Source of the DNA: Candidatus Woesearchaeota archaeon
Lineage (GTDB): Archaea; Nanobdellota; Nanobdellia; Woesearchaeales; BM511
Assembly: GCA_018221175.1 (NCBI GenBank)
Contig: JAAOYE010000018.1
Coordinates: 1 to 38,021 of the forward strand
DNA length: 38,021 bases
Reading direction: 5' to 3'
The notes under the pieces: model-generated
The model's input: the letters and a program-made list of their open reading frames with translations, nothing else
Told to the model about the DNA's origin: nothing
The model's database searches: none
Position numbers and translations under genes: made by a program
Part shown: in pieces, positions 7,600 through 15,082 of the stretch
Layout of the letters: each line of letters starts with the position of its first letter
Position numbering within the stretch: the first letter of the stretch is position 1

Positions 7600-8383
7600 T
7601 ATCTATTATCGCCTCTTTTATTGCATTGTTCCAGCCTTTTGGCCCAATTCCTTTTGCTTTATCATATTTATTGGAAGCATAGCTTTCATCTTTTTTTTGC
7701 ACAATAATTGCTTTGTCAACAATATCAAGCATCTCAAAGTCATTTTTTGAGTCTCCAAGACCTACTGTTAAGACATCTTTGTTCTTCTTATATATATTTG
7801 TTAATATTTTCACTGCTTTTCCCTTATCATTGTTTCCCATGATGTGGTGGTATCTTCCGCCTTTTGTGTGGTTTAGTTTTCTTTTCTTGATTTCTTTTAT
7901 GATGTTTTTTTCGTCTTTTTTATCAATTATCTTGAATGCTTCGTCAAATTCTCTTTTTTTGGCAAGCTTTGCCTGCTTAAGTGTTAGGCCTGTGTCAATA
8001 GAGAGCTCTTTTGCAGGCATCTCGTGAAATCCAAGAATCTTGTATTTTTTCTTTATTTCCCTTAACTTTTTTATTAAATAATTATAATCGGTGCCTAATT
8101 TTATAATAAGGTATTTATCATCATCGGTGTCATAGTCAAACTGGAAGCCAAAGTATCCTTTAGGTATATATACTGCGCTGCCGTTCTCAGAAATAAATGG
8201 GTGCTTGTTTTTTAGCTTTTTGCGATAATATTCGATTTCTGCTCTGTTTTTGCTTGTGCAAAATATTAAAGGGATATCATGTTTTTTTATTAGTTTCAAT
8301 GCTTCCTTTGCGTCTTTAAACGAGTAAGTATCATGGTCTAAAAGAGTGCCGTCAAGGTCAGAAAATATTATTGCCTCTTTCAT
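7589..8383 (-). CDS. mpgP: Mannosyl-3-phosphoglycerate phosphatase (HAD-IIB)
   Basis: HAD-superfamily phosphatase that converts mannosyl-3-phosphoglycerate to mannosylglycerate, a compatible solute. Of 264 residues, FSDLDGTLLD (7-16) holds the nucleophile Asp9 and Asp11, FCTSKN (41-46) is motif II, GLGDSKNDFEML (208-219) is motif IV, and HTKGGRYHHIMGNNDKGKAV (172-191) is the cap-domain signature of the MPGP branch. A TATA box at 8406-8416 lies about 27 bases before the ATG, so the message starts here rather than at the upstream patatin gene. No mannosyl-3-phosphoglycerate synthase is seen in the window. Related family members act on glucosyl-3-phosphoglycerate, which is the main alternative. 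Confidence 0.85.
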   Translation of the reverse strand: MKEAIIFSDLDGTLLDHDTYSFKDAKEALKLIKKHDIPLIFCTSKNRAEIEYYRKKLKNKHPFISENGSAVYIPKGYFGFQFDYDTDDDKYLIIKLGTDYNYLIKKLREIKKKYKILGFHEMPAKELSIDTGLTLKQAKLAKKREFDEAFKIIDKKDEKNIIKEIKKRKLNHTKGGRYHHIMGNNDKGKAVKILTNIYKKNKDVLTVGLGDSKNDFEMLDIVDKAIIVQKKDESYASNKYDKAKGIGPKGWNNAIKEAIIDNAK

Positions 8384-8405
8384 TTATACATTCACTTAAA
8401 AAAAT

Positions 8406-8416
8406 GTTATATAAAT
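8406..8416 (-). promoter_or_regulatory. TATA box of the mpgP-GH15 unit
   Basis: Minus strand ATTTATATAAC, centred about 27 bases before the ATG at 8383 and ending at the patatin stop codon. It indicates a leaderless two-gene transcript. Confidence 0.55.
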
Positions 8417-9220
8417 TTATCCCTCAAATTCATTAATCATCTTTTTTATTTTCGGCATTGATTTTAGGGCTGCTTTTTTCCCGTGCTTTACAAAAGACTT
8501 GTTCAAAAAGTCATATGCACCCATTATTCCTTTGGTGTATGGCCGGATTATCATCATATTTTTGTCGATGCGCTCATAATTGTGCAATAAAACTTTTTTT
8601 CTCATTATTTCATAAGACTGAAGCAGTGTGCTGATGATTGTGGGTTTTTTCATGCTTGCTTTTGGCTCCATGTGGTGGTCAACGCCAATTATTATGTCAG
8701 CGCCCATTTTTTTGACAACATCTACCGGTGTTGGGTTGACTAGGCCTCCGTCAACAAGCTTTCTTCCCAAAAGCGATGCCGGCTCAAATATGCCTGGGAC
8801 ACTGATGCTTGCCCTAATCGCTTTTGCAATAGGCCCTTTAGATAAAATCACTTCTTCTCCTGTCAAAAGGTCTGTTGCGACTATTTTTAACGGAATCTTT
8901 GTGTTCTTAAAATCTTTGTTCTCGACAAGCATTTTCAAAAATTCAAAAAGTTTATCACCGGATATCAACCCTTTTTTCGGAAGCGAGAAATCAATTAGTT
9001 TGAAAACACCTTTTTTTCCAAGGCCAAGAAGAAACCCCTCAAGACCTTTAATCTCCAGATTAAGGGCATAGTATGCTGCAACAACACTGCCCATGCTTGT
9101 GCCTGCAATATAATCAATAGGTATGTCTTTTTCGATAAAAGCTTCTATCACGCCAATGTGGGAGATGCCTTTTGCACCGCCACCGCCAAGCGCAACTCCA
9201 ATCTTTGGCTTTTTTCCCAT
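8417..9220 (-). CDS. Patatin-like phospholipase (NTE/RssA type)
   Basis: Predicted serine acyl hydrolase with a Ser-Asp dyad. Of 267 residues, ALGGGGAKG (10-18) is the oxyanion-hole loop, GTSMGS (40-45) the nucleophile elbow with Ser42, and LVDGGLVNP (155-163) carries the catalytic Asp157. The length and the single patatin domain match the bacterial/archaeal RssA-like group, which lacks cyclic-nucleotide-binding domains. No signal peptide or membrane segment is seen. A TATA box at 9241-9253 is about 27 bases before the ATG, so the message is leaderless. Because archaeal lipids are ether-linked, the substrate is unclear; scavenged fatty-acyl esters are one possibility. Confidence 0.88.
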   Translation of the reverse strand: MGKKPKIGVALGGGGAKGISHIGVIEAFIEKDIPIDYIAGTSMGSVVAAYYALNLEIKGLEGFLLGLGKKGVFKLIDFSLPKKGLISGDKLFEFLKMLVENKDFKNTKIPLKIVATDLLTGEEVILSKGPIAKAIRASISVPGIFEPASLLGRKLVDGGLVNPTPVDVVKKMGADIIIGVDHHMEPKASMKKPTIISTLLQSYEIMRKKVLLHNYERIDKNMMIIRPYTKGIMGAYDFLNKSFVKHGKKAALKSMPKIKKMINEFEG

Positions 9221-9453
9221 AATCTTTTTTTAATACCAAAGATATATAAATATTCTTGTTCATTGACGATAAATACATTGGTAAAACGCAATATTTATAA
9301 CTGGGGTCTAAATCCAGCAGGGGTTTTGGGTAAAATAACCACAAAACTGCTTGTAACCATTTTGTAGTTACAATCAGACAAAACTCGAGAATTCAGCTGT
9401 TTTAACGCTTAATTCGTGTGTTTTAGGTTTTTTATCCTCGTTGATTTGCGAAA
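9221..9453. promoter_or_regulatory. Gene-free stretch between patatin and S-layer genes
   Basis: It holds the patatin TATA box (minus strand ATATTTATATATC, 9241-9253). On the plus strand there is a second TATA-like element, ATATTTATAA at 9291-9300. About 36 bases beyond it lies an inverted repeat: TAACCACAAAA at 9336-9346 pairs with TTTTGTAGTTA at 9360-9370 with one mismatch, and an alternative 7-base stem is TTGTAAC (9351-9357) with GTTACAA (9367-9373). This could be a distal S-layer promoter with a structured leader, or a small RNA. I see no convincing reading frame. Confidence 0.3.
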
Positions 9454-9615
9454 CATTTATAAAGCAAAACCTAAATCAATAGGGTTACGCAGTAGAATTT
9501 ACAGTGAACTATGGACTTTAATGCATAGCGATGACGAAGACAACAGAAAGAAAACATTGGCAAAGACCAAAAAGGTTTTTGCACATACACTCATTAAAGA
9601 GTAAACATGGAGGTG
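9454..9615 (+). promoter_or_regulatory. S-layer promoter, long leader and Shine-Dalgarno
   Basis: CATTTATAAAGC at 9454-9465 is a strong TATA box predicting transcription from about 9486, some 139 bases before the ATG at 9625. GGAGGTG at 9609-9615 is an almost ideal Shine-Dalgarno, nine bases before that ATG. An upstream ATG at 9607 overlaps the SD itself and is therefore unlikely to be the start. Confidence 0.6.
9521..9604 (+). CDS. Possible 27-codon leader ORF in the S-layer 5' untranslated region
   Basis: ATG at 9521 opens a frame of 27 codons ending in TAA at 9602-9604, five bases before the S-layer SD. The peptide is highly charged (MHSDDEDNRKKTLAKTKK, then VFAHTLIKE). The same frame is open further upstream without a good start. 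No clear SD precedes the ATG. It may be a translated leader peptide or simply an open stretch. Confidence 0.25.
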   Translation: MHSDDEDNRKKTLAKTKKVFAHTLIKE

Positions 9616-9624
9616 TTTGACCAA

Positions 9625-11697
9625 ATGAGAATAAGGCAAACAATAAAAAAAGCAGTCGCCTTAGGAACAGGTGCACTAATGCTTGGAGCAACCCTACTCG
9701 GAGCATCAGCAGCTAACTTAAGCGACTACCCAGGACTATTTTTGGATGGCGGAAAAGTCACTGCCAAACTAGTTGTTGGGGAAAAAGCCGCAACAATTGA
9801 CGTTGTAGGCGGCATAGACATCGCAGCAGACTTGCAAGCAGCAGCTGTAAGCAAGGAATCTGTGACTGTGACAGGAAGCGGAATCACTGTGTCAGGCGGC
9901 AAAACCAAAGAAATCGTTCTTGGCGCAGCACTAACTGACTTCGGGACTCTGGACGATGGAGATGTTGCATCATTAAAAGATGAGAAAATCTCATGGAATG
10001 ATGAAGACGTTGACATCGAAGAGACAATTAATGTGGACGGCGTGTCTGTTTTTATATCTGTTGATGACGCAGACTTTGGTTCAAATCCAGTACTGGGCAC
10101 AACTGCCAAAGATGGTATCCAATATAGATACAAGCTTGATGACTCAGACCTTGACACCGCATTAGTGACTTCTGACGAACCTTTGAAAATTGAATTTCTA
10201 GGTAAGTCAATGGAAATTGAAGAAGTAACCAATGCAGCAACAGACACAATGAAGATAACTATTGCTAATGAGTATTACTTAAACATTGGCGACAGCATTG
10301 AGTCAGAAGGCAAAACTGTTAAGCTTGTCAACATTGGTACAGACAAGGCAGTTATTGATGTTGATGGAGAAATCGAAACCATTGCAGAAAATAGCGAAGA
10401 AAAAGTCAACGGCGTAACAGTACAAGTTGAAAGTGTCTTCTATGTTGATGAAAAAGAAGACAGAGCAGCAACACTAAAAGTCGGCGACAAAATAACAGAA
10501 ACAGTGAAATCTGGCGACTCAATGGAGCTATTCGGTGAACCGTCAAAAGAATCAGACGCAGAATGGGTATGGTATGTGGCTGTTGGTGCAAGTAACACTA
10601 GCCTAGATGTAGGTGCGGACTTTAACCAAAAGTATGATTCAGATACAGAGCCAGTTAAAGGCGTTGGCGAAGCATACACACTGCCAAACGACTATGCTCA
10701 ATTATACATCGACAGCATGACAGCAAAGGCAGATGTTGGACTCAAGTTTGAGTTTGATGACGCTGTGACAGTTGATGAGGATGATAGTGGTACAGCAATT
10801 TCAACACTTGATGACCAAAAAGTGCTGATGATAACAGCTGACGACGAAATCCTAAAAGTTAACCTGACAGGAACATTGGAAGAAACAGACACAGTGTACT
10901 TACTTGAAAATGCAACAGACAGTTCAATCTTACTTGCATTTGAAAATAGCGATGATGATGTCCAATTGGCAACAGGAACATACTTTGTAGTTGACTACGA
11001 TGCAACGGACATCACAATTAGTTTCGCAACTGGTGTTAACTCTTCAAAAGCAGCAGATGTCAATCTGACAGGCGACGTTGATGTAGCAGGAACCGGTTGG
11101 ATTCAATTAGATGCCAACATTGCACAAGGATTCTTTGGAACCAAAGATGAATATGAGTCAGGTCTTGATTTCCAAAGCTCATTTTCAGGCATGGACAAAG
11201 ATGAAGACTACCTAACAGACTATGGTATCATTATCGGCGCAATTGAAGACGGAATGGACAGCGACGAGTTCTTCCTGACACTTCCAGATGAAGATATCAA
11301 AGCAAACGTTGTTGTTGTAGGTAAAGGTGGAGCAGTTGAAGGTTCAGCAGGCGCAGTCACAACAGACAAAGTAAACCCAGTAGGCGTAGACTTTGGAGTT
11401 TTAGACAGCGATGCACCAGCAGCTGGAACAACCAACCTAATCGTTGTAGGCGGGCCATGTGTTAACACAGAAGCCGCAAGGCTTATGGGCAACCCAGCAA
11501 ACTGTGCTGAAGGATTTGCAGAGGGCGAAGCTAAACTCGCACTCTTTGATGACGACGGCAAAGTTGCGCTGCTAGTAGCAGGTTACACAGGACAAGACAC
11601 ACTTGGAGCTGTAAGAGCTTTACTAACAGAAGACTTGCCAGCAAAAAGCGACGCTAAGGTTATAACAACCAACTACAAAACACCATCAGTTGAGTAA
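9625..11697 (+). CDS. S-layer protein
   Basis: Main cell-surface lattice protein, exported by Sec. From ATG 9625 the 690-residue product begins with MRIRQTIKKA and a hydrophobic stretch ending ATLLGASA, a classic signal peptide. The mature N-terminus ANLSDYPGLFLDGG and following VVGEKAATIDVVGGIDIAADL match the N-terminal domain of Methanococcus-type S-layer proteins, and the C-terminal NLIVVGGPCVNTEAARLMG plus ALLVAGYTGQDTLGAVRAL match the C-terminal S-layer domain. The middle is very acidic (Asp/Glu/Thr/Ser) beta-rich sequence. No C-terminal membrane anchor is seen. The gene has a strong promoter, a long leader, an excellent SD and a hairpin terminator, as expected for one of the most highly expressed genes. 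Confidence 0.92.
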   Translation: MRIRQTIKKAVALGTGALMLGATLLGASAANLSDYPGLFLDGGKVTAKLVVGEKAATIDVVGGIDIAADLQAAAVSKESVTVTGSGITVSGGKTKEIVLGAALTDFGTLDDGDVASLKDEKISWNDEDVDIEETINVDGVSVFISVDDADFGSNPVLGTTAKDGIQYRYKLDDSDLDTALVTSDEPLKIEFLGKSMEIEEVTNAATDTMKITIANEYYLNIGDSIESEGKTVKLVNIGTDKAVIDVDGEIETIAENSEEKVNGVTVQVESVFYVDEKEDRAATLKVGDKITETVKSGDSMELFGEPSKESDAEWVWYVAVGASNTSLDVGADFNQKYDSDTEPVKGVGEAYTLPNDYAQLYIDSMTAKADVGLKFEFDDAVTVDEDDSGTAISTLDDQKVLMITADDEILKVNLTGTLEETDTVYLLENATDSSILLAFENSDDDVQLATGTYFVVDYDATDITISFATGVNSSKAADVNLTGDVDVAGTGWIQLDANIAQGFFGTKDEYESGLDFQSSFSGMDKDEDYLTDYGIIIGAIEDGMDSDEFFLTLPDEDIKANVVVVGKGGAVEGSAGAVTTDKVNPVGVDFGVLDSDAPAAGTTNLIVVGGPCVNTEAARLMGNPANCAEGFAEGEAKLALFDDDGKVALLVAGYTGQDTLGAVRALLTEDLPAKSDAKVITTNYKTPSVE

Positions 11698-11730
11698 ATC
11701 AACTGATTTTTCTTTTTTTCTTTTTTTCTT
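11686..11730 (+). terminator. Hairpin plus T-tract terminator of the S-layer gene
   Basis: TCAGTTGA (11686-11693) and TCAACTGA (11699-11706) form a perfect 8-base stem around a 5-base loop that contains the end of the stop codon. It runs straight into a T-rich tract (11707-11730) of T5, T7 and T7 separated by C. T-tracts alone terminate archaeal polymerase; the added hairpin is striking. Confidence 0.65.
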
Positions 11731-11796
11731 CTAATTTGTTTTAACAAAAGAGTTTTTAGAGAAATCTTTTTATACTCATAAAGAATTTTATCTATT

Positions 11797-12624
11797 ATGA
11801 AATCAAAAATTTTATTCTCAATAATATTAATTGCGGCAGTTGTTTTTTTAGTTTCCTGCACGCCATCACAAGCCCCAATCACTGAAAAAGATGCTGATGT
11901 GGGCATAACAGAAGAGATACAAGAAGTGGTTGTTGTTGAACAAACAACACAAGAAGCAGCAACAGACGAGGGTTTTGACACATCAAAAGAAAAAACTTAT
12001 GAAACTGGCTGCTATGACAGCGAAGGAGGCATATTCTACGAGAAAAGAGGGTATATAATAGACGCAAAAGGCGAAAGATTCGAAGATGAATGCCTCACTG
12101 AATTCACACTTAATGATGTAAGATGCGGCCTTGTGGGCTACAAAGACGAAAATGTCATCACATGCGACTATAAATGCCTAAACGGGGAATGTATCGAGGG
12201 AGAAGAGGAAGCTCCAAAAACATGTGTTGACAGCGATTTTAAAGACTACAGCACAAAAGGAACAGTGACATACCAAGGCAAAACAACCACAGATTACTGC
12301 GGCGAAAAACCAAACATGCTAATGGAACAATTATGCAGTGCTGTTGGAATACCAACAAAAGAAGAAAAATACTGCAGCAACGGGTGTGCTGATGGAGCAT
12401 GCATAGAAATCACAGTAATAGAAGAAAAAGACTGCATCGACTCAGACATTGGACCAGACAAAGAGTTTATCAAAGGATATGTTACAGACAAAAAAAGTAC
12501 AGTCTATGATGAGTGCATAAACGCAAACACAGTAAAAGAATACAGGTGCAACACAATAGGCTACAGAGACTCAAACAACTATGACTGTGAAAACGGCTGC
12601 GAAGACGGAGCATGCATAAGATAA
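11797..12624 (+). CDS. Lipoprotein with three six-cysteine repeats
   Basis: Predicted surface lipoprotein of 275 residues, family not recognised. It has a signal peptide ending in the lipobox FLVSC with Cys21, then an acidic Thr/Glu linker to about residue 65. Three repeats of roughly 60 residues follow, each with six Cys in the pattern C-x-DS(D/E) ... (D/E/Y)-(E/Y)-C ... C ... C-x2-(G/K)C-x(D/N)G-x-C; the closing segments read TCDYKCLNGECI, YCSNGCADGACI and DCENGCEDGACI. The cysteines are probably disulphide-bonded or bind metal. A TATA box (TTTTTATACT, near 11767-11776) fits a leaderless ATG. The gene converges on the radical SAM gene with no gap. Function unknown. Confidence 0.75.
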   Translation: MKSKILFSIILIAAVVFLVSCTPSQAPITEKDADVGITEEIQEVVVVEQTTQEAATDEGFDTSKEKTYETGCYDSEGGIFYEKRGYIIDAKGERFEDECLTEFTLNDVRCGLVGYKDENVITCDYKCLNGECIEGEEEAPKTCVDSDFKDYSTKGTVTYQGKTTTDYCGEKPNMLMEQLCSAVGIPTKEEKYCSNGCADGACIEITVIEEKDCIDSDIGPDKEFIKGYVTDKKSTVYDECINANTVKEYRCNTIGYRDSNNYDCENGCEDGACIR

Positions 12625-13818
12625 TTACATTAAAACCCCGCTAAATATGTTGTGCTTTTGGCGGGTTATTTTTATTTTTACTCTTGAATTTGTTTTTTTG
12701 TCACAGTTGTATAAAGAAATAGTCCTATTCTGGCTTACTGCCAGCATTTCACCAGGCAGCCTCCCGCAACAGATAATTATAGCGTCGATAACCTCTCCTT
12801 TTTTGAAAGGCTTTGCTAAAGCAATATCTTTTTTAATATCAAAATCATCTGCACAAAGAATGAGCTTTTTATCATGCTTTTTTTCAAGAGCTTTTAGTTT
12901 TTCAAAGAATTTATCCATGTGCAGTTCTTTCACAGGCTTTTTCCCAAATTTATAGTAAAGAAAGTTTTGAATGCCGATATCGGCGTTTAAGCTTTTTGCA
13001 AAAACAACGATGTCTTCAATATCATCATCATTAACACCACACATCCAAACAGGCGCAATTGTCAAATCCACTTTCTTACTTGATATATACTCTGCGATTC
13101 TTTTTGCGTGCTCTACAGAAAATCCGCCGCCAGCAATCTTTTTGGCGAGTTTTGGATCAAGGCTGTTTATAGACAGATTAAAGCGAGTCATGCCAGCATC
13201 AATGAGTTTATCAACGATTCTCGGTGTTAATAAAGTGGTGTTTGTGTTCATAGAAATCTTTTTCACACCTTTTATCTTTTTCATATCTCTTACAAATTCA
13301 ATTAATGGAGAATATAATAAAGGCTCTCCATGGCATCCAATGTGGACTTCAACATCATGTTTTTTTATCTCAATGACTTTTCTTAGTTCTTCGATTAAAT
13401 AGTCTTTTTCAATGACAAAGTCAATATCTCTCTTGTTTTGGTCAACACTGCAATAAACACAGTTAAGATTGCACCCGCAAATCATCTTTATCTCGACAAG
13501 GCTTGTTCCTCTATCCACAATACCAAAAGATGAATTGCCAATAAGCGGGATTCCGCTCCCTTTGTGTATATATACTGCTTTTGAACCGGTGATGCCGCTT
13601 TTAAGGTCGCGCTCTAATCCTTTGTCTATTAAATCATAGAACTTATTTGCGCGCTTCTTATTTGCGTCAAAGTCTATAAAGTTTTTATTCAGCTTAAATT
13701 TCCCGATTTTTTCTAACTTTGACTTGTCAATAAAAAAATGAAAGTGCTTTAAAAAAACAACTTTAACCCTATCCTTTTCGTCGATAAACATCAGGTCTTT
13801 AAACTCCAGTTTTGCCAT
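12625..13818 (-). CDS. Radical SAM protein, archaeal uncharacterised type
   Basis: Uses a 4Fe-4S cluster to cleave S-adenosylmethionine; the reaction is unknown. Of 397 residues, an N-terminal 100-residue region leads to ICGCNLNCVYC with the cluster ligands Cys116, Cys120 and Cys123 (CxxxCxxC). VEVHIGCHGEPLL is the GxxP-type SAM motif, and MNTNTTLLTPRIVDKLIDAG is a typical mid-barrel strand/helix. The C-terminal 70 residues (GEVIDAIIICCGRLPGEMLA ... RVKIKITRQKHNIFSGVL) look like a small beta-barrel, perhaps TRAM-like, which would suit RNA binding. A TATA box at 13841-13848 fits a leaderless ATG at 13818. A tRNA-modifying role is plausible but unproven. Confidence 0.82.
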   Translation of the reverse strand: MAKLEFKDLMFIDEKDRVKVVFLKHFHFFIDKSKLEKIGKFKLNKNFIDFDANKKRANKFYDLIDKGLERDLKSGITGSKAVYIHKGSGIPLIGNSSFGIVDRGTSLVEIKMICGCNLNCVYCSVDQNKRDIDFVIEKDYLIEELRKVIEIKKHDVEVHIGCHGEPLLYSPLIEFVRDMKKIKGVKKISMNTNTTLLTPRIVDKLIDAGMTRFNLSINSLDPKLAKKIAGGGFSVEHAKRIAEYISSKKVDLTIAPVWMCGVNDDDIEDIVVFAKSLNADIGIQNFLYYKFGKKPVKELHMDKFFEKLKALEKKHDKKLILCADDFDIKKDIALAKPFKKGEVIDAIIICCGRLPGEMLAVSQNRTISLYNCDKKTNSRVKIKITRQKHNIFSGVLM

Positions 13819-13840
13819 GTTCTTTAGAATTACAATAATC

Positions 13841-13848
13841 TTTATAAA
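13841..13848. promoter_or_regulatory. Palindromic TATA box shared by two divergent leaderless genes
   Basis: TTTATAAA is its own reverse complement. Its centre is about 27 bases from the radical SAM ATG (13818) and about 29 from the gins51 ATG (13874), so one TBP site could serve both directions. Confidence 0.5.
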
Positions 13849-13873
13849 TAATTGTTTTTACTAAAAAATTACT

Positions 13874-14569
13874 ATGACAGAGGATGAAGATAACACAATA
13901 AACATCACATACGAAACACTGTTTGAACTGCTTAGACGCGAAAAGAACAGGGAGGAAATGCAAAAACTCCAGGATAATTTCTATGAGGACGTAGTCTCAT
14001 ATCTTGCCGAGAAAAAAAAGGTGTTTTTGCCTGAATCAAAAGATTTGTTTAGCGACGATGAAAGGGAAAAAACATTAAAACAGATCCAAAACACGAAAAG
14101 AATAATACAGGATCTTTTTGAGCGGCGCGAGAAAAAAATCATTGTAATGGCACTTAACAAAGTCAGAACAGAGTCCTCGCTAACAGACACATCGCCTCTG
14201 CTTAATTCTGAGAAAGCATATTTTGAGAAAATGGTTGAATTATTCTCAAGCAACAGGCAAGGAATTCTTAATAATATTTTAAATGGCGATTCGCCTGAGT
14301 TTAAACCGACGCCAAGAAAAGAAGAGTCATCAGCTGCAAAAAAAGAGGAGGTGGAGCAACCATTAGAAGCACAAAGCAGTGAATTTGCAAGTGTCCCTAA
14401 ACCAAAATCAAAAAAGACAGTCAGATTCATAGGCCAGGTTCCTAAATTTGTAGGCAAAGAACTTGAGGTATACGGCCCGTTTAACCCTGACGACATGGCA
14501 AGCCTTCCTGCAGACATAGCAAACGTTCTAATAAAGAAGAAAAGAGCAGAAGAAGTAAATGTGGAATAG
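13874..14569 (+). CDS. gins51: GINS complex subunit, archaeal Gins51 type
   Basis: Part of the CMG replicative helicase, where GINS joins MCM and Cdc45/GAN. The 231 residues begin with the helical A domain (TYETLFELLRREKNREEMQKLQDNFYEDV and following), continue through a helical region to about 140, a Lys/Glu/Pro/Ser linker, and end in the small B domain RFIGQVPKFVGKELEVYGPF ... DMASLPADIANVLIKKKRAEEV. The order A then B marks the Gins51 (Sld5/Psf1-like) type. It leads into the ribosomal protein and aIF2-alpha cluster, an arrangement common in archaea. The start is supported by the TATA box at 13841-13848. Confidence 0.88.
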   Translation: MTEDEDNTINITYETLFELLRREKNREEMQKLQDNFYEDVVSYLAEKKKVFLPESKDLFSDDEREKTLKQIQNTKRIIQDLFERREKKIIVMALNKVRTESSLTDTSPLLNSEKAYFEKMVELFSSNRQGILNNILNGDSPEFKPTPRKEESSAAKKEEVEQPLEAQSSEFASVPKPKSKKTVRFIGQVPKFVGKELEVYGPFNPDDMASLPADIANVLIKKKRAEEVNVE

Positions 14570-14601
14570 GGTAAACTTAAAAAATTAAAAATTTTTATGG
14601 C

Positions 14602-14633
14602 TTTGAATTTTTCAAATTCAAAACTTTTATAAA
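14602..14633 (+). promoter_or_regulatory. Perfect inverted repeat and TATA box before rpl44e
   Basis: TTTGAATTT (14602-14610) and AAATTCAAA (14614-14622) form a 9-base perfect inverted repeat with a 3-base spacer. It stands immediately upstream of the TATA element TTTTATAAA (14625-14633), whose centre is about 29 bases before the ATG at 14659. Position suggests an operator or activator site; a terminator for gins51 is the alternative. Confidence 0.45.
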
Positions 14634-14658
14634 CAAACCACTTTTTCTAGTGGGTATT

Positions 14659-14970
14659 ATGAAAGTGCCTAAACAAATGAAAAGATACTGCCCAAAATGC
14701 AAGGCGCACACAGAGCAAAAAGTAGCGCAAGCAAAAAGAAGAACACCAGGATCAAAGCACCCTCTGGCAAGATCTGCAAAGAAAAGAGCAGGATTTGGAA
14801 AAGGATACGGAAATCTGGGCAAACTGGGTTCAAAGCCGGCGATTGGAAAGTTTAAGATGACAGGAGCAAAGACATCCAAAAAAACAGACTTTAGATATCA
14901 ATGCTTGGTATGCAAAAAAACAACGGTTCAGTCATCAGGCAAAAGAGCAAAAAAAGTAGAGTTTGTATAA
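14659..14970 (+). CDS. rpl44e: Large-subunit ribosomal protein eL42 (L44e)
   Basis: Zinc-binding protein of the 50S E-site region. The 103 residues begin MKVPKQMKRYCPKCKAHTEQKV, with zinc ligands in CPKC and the later CLVC, joined by the basic GFGKGYGNLGKLG segment. A GTG three codons upstream (14650) is in frame, but the ATG at 14659 sits at leaderless spacing from the TATA box and gives the conserved N-terminus. First gene of the conserved archaeal order eL42, eS27, aIF2-alpha, Nop10, PAC2 protein. Confidence 0.95.
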   Translation: MKVPKQMKRYCPKCKAHTEQKVAQAKRRTPGSKHPLARSAKKRAGFGKGYGNLGKLGSKPAIGKFKMTGAKTSKKTDFRYQCLVCKKTTVQSSGKRAKKVEFV

Positions 14971-15022
14971 AGACAAAACATAACGAAACTAACACTTCGA
15001 ATCTTTTGCATTGTTATACAAA

Positions 15023-15075
15023 ACATTTTTAAATTCACCCTTATTTCTAAGAGCATTCTAATTATCGAGGAGGAG
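15023..15075 (+). promoter_or_regulatory. Internal promoter and Shine-Dalgarno of rps27e
   Basis: CATTTTTAAATTC (15024-15036) is a TATA-like element predicting a start near 15057. GAGGAGGAGA at 15067-15076 provides an SD about eight bases before the ATG. The 112-base gap after rpl44e thus looks like a second promoter for the downstream genes. Confidence 0.5.
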
Positions 15076-15082
15076 ATAAATT

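Noticed and set aside
9280..9380. tRNA or riboswitch in the gap before the S-layer gene
   Set aside because: Only simple stems are present; no cloverleaf or recognised aptamer core.
9416..9604. 62-codon plus-strand frame upstream of the S-layer gene, taken whole
   Set aside because: Its first part precedes and includes the S-layer TATA box, so it would not lie on that transcript; only the last 27 codons are kept as a weak candidate.
9726..10247. 173-codon minus-strand open frame inside the S-layer gene
   Set aside because: Low-complexity Ser/Pro/Thr translation of an antisense strand; the S-layer frame is certain.
13981..14517. 178-codon minus-strand open frame inside gins51
   Set aside because: Antisense shadow; the GINS domains on the plus strand explain the openness.
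14980..15020. TTCGAATC-like stretch suggesting a tRNA T-arm
   Set aside because: No acceptor, D or anticodon stems can be paired around it.
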